From: Siphonodentalium dalli
Taxonomy: Eukaryota; Mollusca; Scaphopoda; Gadilida; Siphonodentaliidae
Direction: 5' to 3'
DNA: 64,000 nucleotides
Assembly: GCA_032622095.1 (NCBI GenBank)
Contig: CP136061.1
Span: forward strand, 132,006,087-132,070,086
In this document: in pieces, positions 59,681 to 64,000 of the stretch
How the letters are laid out: the number at the start of each line of letters is the position of its first letter
Position numbering within the stretch: position 1 is the stretch's first letter
The notes under the pieces: model-generated
Seen by the model: the letters and a program-made list of their open reading frames with translations, nothing else
Databases searched by the model: none
What the model was told of the DNA's origin: nothing
Made by a program: the position numbers and the translations under genes

Positions 59681-59942
59681 TGGAGAAGTATTAATGCATG
59701 CATGATCATCAGTATCAAATACTCAGCTGAAGTCGAAGATGACAAGGATAAAGAGATGGCAATTATTGGGTAATTTGGGTCGATGCCATCAGGGATATGT
59801 CACATGTCAGAAGCCTTTTGACAGATCAGTATTTTGTAAGCCATAGATTGTATGACAGGAATCAGTGCAAGGTTGCACATGTCACAATCAAAGGTCCTGA
59901 AGCTCCGCTACTGTTTCTAATTTCGGAAGTAACCTGTGTCCT

Positions 59943-60379
59943 TTAAATATGGTCTCCATATCATCAGATTCCAATAACAACAACAACAATATTTTTTTAA
60001 ATGCTGCTTCGGTTATCAGAATTGAGTAATTACCCAAAAATAATGCTATTACTATGGCATAAAATTGCCCAAAATCCGTTATTTATCAACATTTTGTTTT
60101 ATGAAATTTTGCCGGTTTGTCAAATATCTGACACAAAAAAGCCTCTTGATTTTAGAGTTATCCATCTTCATCCTCAATTTGGTCTGAGACCCTCTTCTCA
60201 TCGACTGATTACTGGGCCACTTAAATTATCAGTGGTGAAAAATAAAGATTTCAAGCATCGATATCTGATCACTCTTGAGCTTTGACGGGTGGGTTCCTCG
60301 ACTAGAATCAAATATTTTTTACCCCCGAAGCCAAGAAAATAGTAATTTGCGAGCGTTAATTCGGATTATGCATCTTTAA
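59943..60379. mobile_element. MITE-I second copy
   Basis: Parallels 5247-5707 block by block (gattttagagttatccatct; gaatcaaatattttttaccc), TTAA at both ends; the left inner end is altered. Confidence 0.65.
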
Positions 60380-60950
60380 ATGATTTTATGTATTTATTGA
60401 CCTCCATGATATGACATACACTATTAACAGAGCATCAAACAGATAAGATAAATACTGAATACCGCATACAGTCAATTTCAGTTAATTGCATATCGTTTAA
60501 ATGCATATCGTTTAAATGCATATTTCGGCTATTTGTATAAAATATGCATGCACCAAACCATTTTCTCATAAAAAGACTATTAGCCAATATGAACAATGCG
60601 ATATTGATAAAACATGCTCAGTAAAATTTCATCCATTCATCCTGCTAAAAGATGAACCAAACATCGTCAAATTGATAACATCGACAACATTGACAAGAAG
60701 TGAATACTTGATTGACATTGCTTAATGTATCGCCCCACCCGGGCTCTGCATCAGTTGCATGCTTCTAATTGGGTGACATCGGTTAAAATCTGATAAAATC
60801 TCCACACAAGGAAATTGGAATTGTGGCTAAACATTTCGCATATACGTTGTATTTGTAAGGCCTTTTATATTTTAGCTACATTTTATGTATACATGATAAG
60901 TCATGAGTGTAGACAGTTTGCTTGAACTTACTTTTTACTGAAGATCTTTT
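60380..60950. other. No recognised feature
   Basis: AT-rich, with a short direct repeat gcatatcgtttaaat at about 60488-60520; 69-codon frame at 60516-60725 without features. Confidence 0.35.
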
Positions 60951-61404
60951 AGGGTATCACCCCCCCCCCCCCCCTCCCCCCTGAATCCTGAATACCAGTT
61001 AATTTTGGGGGGTGAATCCTGAATACATGTTAAGAAATAATATGCGATAAATGACATACAAATTGACTGTTTTAATATATCGGTTAATTAAAAGTTTGGA
61101 ATTGGAACACAAATCAAATATAGTTTCCGGTTTTAACGACCGAAGAGACGCTGGTCGCGTTATGGGCGTTATGAGGCTGTTATGATAGGATTAATGATAC
61201 TTTATGATGGCATGTTGGTCGAATATGCCCAAGAAGCTATTCTATTCTACCCACTCATTCATACAGATATCTAGCACAAAACATTAACCTGCATCCAAGA
61301 TATTTTGCTTGAACCAGAATACCAGGTAATTCGGGGGTATGAATCCCGCGTACGGCTTCAAAACACCCTGAATCCCGCGTACCGAAAAGGAGGGGTGATA
61401 CCCT
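60951..61404. mobile_element. MITE-like element with TIR agggtatcacccc
   Basis: Left agggtatcacccccc, right ggggtgataccct. Contains ctgaatcctgaata and tgaatcccgcgtac repeats near the ends and a 14-C run at 60961. No target duplication found. Confidence 0.6.
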
Positions 61405-61504
61405 CATCTATAGTGCAAACTAAACAAAGTTGATATATCAAACTATTAATATTTAGTGAACGGGAGTGTATATATATCAACATATACATAAAAGTTCAGA
61501 AGCC

Positions 61505-61583
61505 CTATTTATTGAGGGAAATGTTCAGGTAAAAAGTTCCGCAAATGACATATGGTTGAACTTATTATCTGAACATTTCCTAT
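61505..61583. mobile_element. MITE-F fragment
   Basis: Inner part only: gaaatgttcaggtaaaaagt to ttatctgaacatttccta. Confidence 0.6.
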
Positions 61584-61591
61584 GGGATAAC

Positions 61592-62057
61592 CATACCGGT
61601 ACTTGAGTTTTATATAGTATGCCTGTCATTTGCAGAATGAGGTCCCCAGAGGGTGAATTTAGTGATGCTATCCAGCATAGTGGGCTAGCATCACCAAATT
61701 CAGACTTTGGGGACCTCATTCTGCATGGCCTCATCATCTATGGGAGACATAGACTAAGATTTTGAAAATCTAAATGGTGAATTTTGTGATGTACTCCCAT
61801 TGGGAACCTCGATTATGCACATCTGCCAATTTTGGAATGTAGAGAAACTAAACTAAAAAAGAAATGAAATCTTTGTGAAGAAGATTCTATAGAAATTTAA
61901 TAATAAAGATACTTTCCAGAGTAGACGAGGCCTAAGCAGAATGAGGTACCCAGAGGGTGAATTTAATGATGACAGCCCACTATGCGAGATAGCTTCACTA
62001 AATTCACCCTCTGGGGACCCCATTCTGCAAATGACAGGCACCTTATTCTCAGGCCTG
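61592..62057. mobile_element. MITE-B with perfect 8-bp duplication
   Basis: 466 bp; gggataac at 61584-61591 and 62058-62065. It landed in the MITE-F fragment just before it. Left tip cataccggtacttgag carries extra bases relative to the right tip caggcctgag. Confidence 0.85.
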
Positions 62058-62654
62058 GGGATAACTACTCATCAGTATTTAGTATAGATGATATGATATT
62101 GAATATCTGTAATGTTTTCATCACAATGTTTAGTGTATAAAAAATTTGTGTCAGGGTATTGTTGAATAATAATCTCCATTTTGTTGAATTGTATGCTATA
62201 TGTTGTACTGATTATTATGTTTGTTAGTTTTTATGCATTTAGAGTTTTGAAGGAGTTTTCCAATTAATGCATTGCAAAAAAGGCAACCTTTTCAAAGTAT
62301 GGATGGCAGGAAGCTCCTTCAGATCTCCATGTTTGGTCATTGATAGTCATAGCTTTCCCTGCTACAAAATATAGGGTCCTCAGGGTTTTGTAGATGTGAC
62401 TATATGCTGGATTTTTGTGGCACTTTACACCTACAAATAGTATTTCGCTCAAAATTTTATCAAGGTCTGTTCATCTGATGGACATTTATATTTCTTCAAA
62501 AATATTACCATGATTAATTTGCAGCCAGCAACAAGGACTTTTAACAATTGACACCTTTGAGTGATTTTGGCGAATAAAATATTCCATCGGACCACATACA
62601 CTAGTTTATTAGTTTCTTCACTCCTCGGGGTCTATTAGGTTTTTCAAATGAAGA

Positions 62655-62968
62655 ACCAGGATCACAGTAGGGAAGGGAGTTACATAAAAACAATGTTAAT
62701 TTGAAACTATAGACACTTCTCAGATGATGAGGCATAAGCAGAATGAGGTCCCCAGAGGGTGAATTTGGTGATGCTAGCCCAATATGCGGGATAGCGTCAC
62801 TATATTCACCATCTGGGCACATCCTTCAGCAAATTACAGACACCAAATTTGCAGCCTTGTTTTCAGTTGATAGATCTGAATGATGCACAATGTTAATTTA
62901 AGACTGTAGATACTTCCCACCCTCTGGGGACCACATTCTGAAAATGACAGACACACTATTGCAGGCTT
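62655..62968. mobile_element. MITE-B right part, broken
   Basis: Arm at 62735-62835 plus a second partial arm (cctctggggaccacattct) at 62920-62968 after a repeat of aatgttaatttaagactgta. Confidence 0.7.
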
Positions 62969-63370
62969 GAGTAAAAACATGATAAACCTCAATAAACTCA
63001 AAGTGTCAGTATATAAAGGGGCTGACATCCTCCATCGTTAAACATTTCAGTCAGTAAATGGATTCTAAATGAGTTGATTCATCAAATCCATTAGACTTAT
63101 TAGGGCGCAGCTTCTATCAAGTAAACGTCAAGGGTCACGGGTCGCTAAAATAAAAATATTCCTAAGATAACACTCAGCAATTAGGTCAGAACCAAACTGG
63201 AAAATCAAGAAAGATTGATTATTGAAGTAAAAAAGACAGTTGGTGGCTCTAATGCTCAAAGAGTACCTTGGTGTCTAGCTAAGTACTCAAAGGCAGCCAG
63301 TTTATTGGCATTTTTAACAGATTGTCACACAGGCTTTCTCATCAACTCCTTTGAAATTGGTCGAAGTTAA

Positions 63371-63517
63371 CCCTCACATGACTGAAATTTTGCGAAAACC
63401 CTGTGGCAATGTATTCTCTTATATATGCGAGCCTCCCATAGGGAGCCTCGCATATATAAGAGAATACATTGGCCAAGTAATATTTAGGTTGACCTTGCAA
63501 GCCTATTGGAGACTGGC
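63371..63517. mobile_element. MITE-C left half
   Basis: acatgactgaaattttgcga then one hairpin with a near-perfect 34-bp stem; stops at caagcctattggaga. Confidence 0.7.
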
Positions 63518-63519
63518 AT

Positions 63520-63961
63520 TTATTCCACACCCATTGGCGTGAGTCACATGTATTCAACGGAATCCCAGCCATTGAATACATATTAGTGTATACCTCTAGT
63601 GGAATACAAGCCGGAACTATTCTTGTTGACGTTGTCGCCTAAGAAAGATGACGTACATTACGTCGATCATCCGCTTCCGGTGATCCCCCCATAATTACTG
63701 GTTATTTGTCAGACGTAAATCACAATAAAGGCAGCTATAGTAACAATGAAGGTTACATTCATGGATTGAACTTATCTGACTGAACGGTGTAGAATAAATA
63801 CAGAACACAACTTGCATCATAATCTCGAATCTTTTATCGAACTCGTTGCGGATGGCGCAAAGTTATATTTCGCTCGAGCTACGCTCTCGCGAAATATATC
63901 CTAGCGCCATCCGTAACTCATTCGATAAAAGATTCTCGATTAAGATGCGCATTGTGTTCTG
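63520..63961. mobile_element. Dispersed repeat with strong terminal foldback
   Basis: Second copy of the 37730-37981 repeat. The foldback 63801-63961 pairs cagaacacaacttgcatc with gatgcgcattgtgttctg and has the centre atttcgctcgagctac, absent from the shorter copy. Confidence 0.7.
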
Positions 63962-64000
63962 TCTATATATGGTATGTTGATAAATATATGGGCATCATAT

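Noticed and set aside
60961-60981. C run as a regulatory quadruplex site
   Set aside because: Lies at the tip of a repeat element (agggtatcacccc TIR) and is most simply slippage within that TIR.

Overview
The window is animal nuclear DNA: AT-rich, with long repeat-filled introns, GT-AG splice sites and metazoan gene families. The mix of one protein kinase C gene, a BEL/Pao retrotransposon, tandem-core repeats resembling molluscan 'pearl'/Helentron elements and very many short palindromic DNA transposons fits a lophotrochozoan invertebrate, most likely a mollusc. That placement is inference, since no rRNA or mitochondrial marker is present.

The only host gene I can establish is a novel-type (delta/theta class) protein kinase C on the minus strand. 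Eleven exons run from 47271 (end of the C2 domain) to 1321 (end of the kinase activation segment). All ten splice phases agree, giving 431 continuous codons: C2 end, pseudosubstrate, C1A, C1B, proline-rich hinge, and kinase domain up to the APE motif. The N-terminal C2 exons and the last kinase/C-tail exons are not in the window. Residue numbers given for this gene count from the first complete codon at 47271. Introns are 0.8-22 kb; the largest (16846-38846) holds most of the retrotransposon material.

The introns are packed with mobile DNA. Labels used here: MITE-A, TA-flanked near-perfect palindromes ending CAGTAATG (Tc1/mariner-like); MITE-B, about 460-bp elements with 8-bp target duplications (hAT-like), each arm itself a hairpin; MITE-C, -D and -F, TTAA-flanked elements that mostly share the end TTAACCCTTT but have different cores (piggyBac-like target), including mosaics; MITE-I, a further TTAA-flanked family with ends TTAAAG. 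Larger elements are an 881-bp hAT-like element (6365-7245), a 1155-bp TA-flanked element (17714-18868), a BEL/Pao retrotransposon with 5' LTR, primer site and Gag-protease but no reverse transcriptase or integrase (25570-27896), and a 3057-bp element with long terminal inverted repeats and a 5-bp duplication (40089-43145) nested inside a MITE-C.

Two plus-strand stretches look coding but are unidentified: a splice-bounded 162-bp open exon at 19310-19471, and a GC-richer frame at 44121-44796 split by a MITE-C whose removal would rejoin the frame. The most notable signals are the Tyr in place of Trp in the PKC C1B domain, the nested long-TIR element with RSS-heptamer-like ends, and the mosaic TTAA MITE clade. 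I found no clear new multi-gene system.
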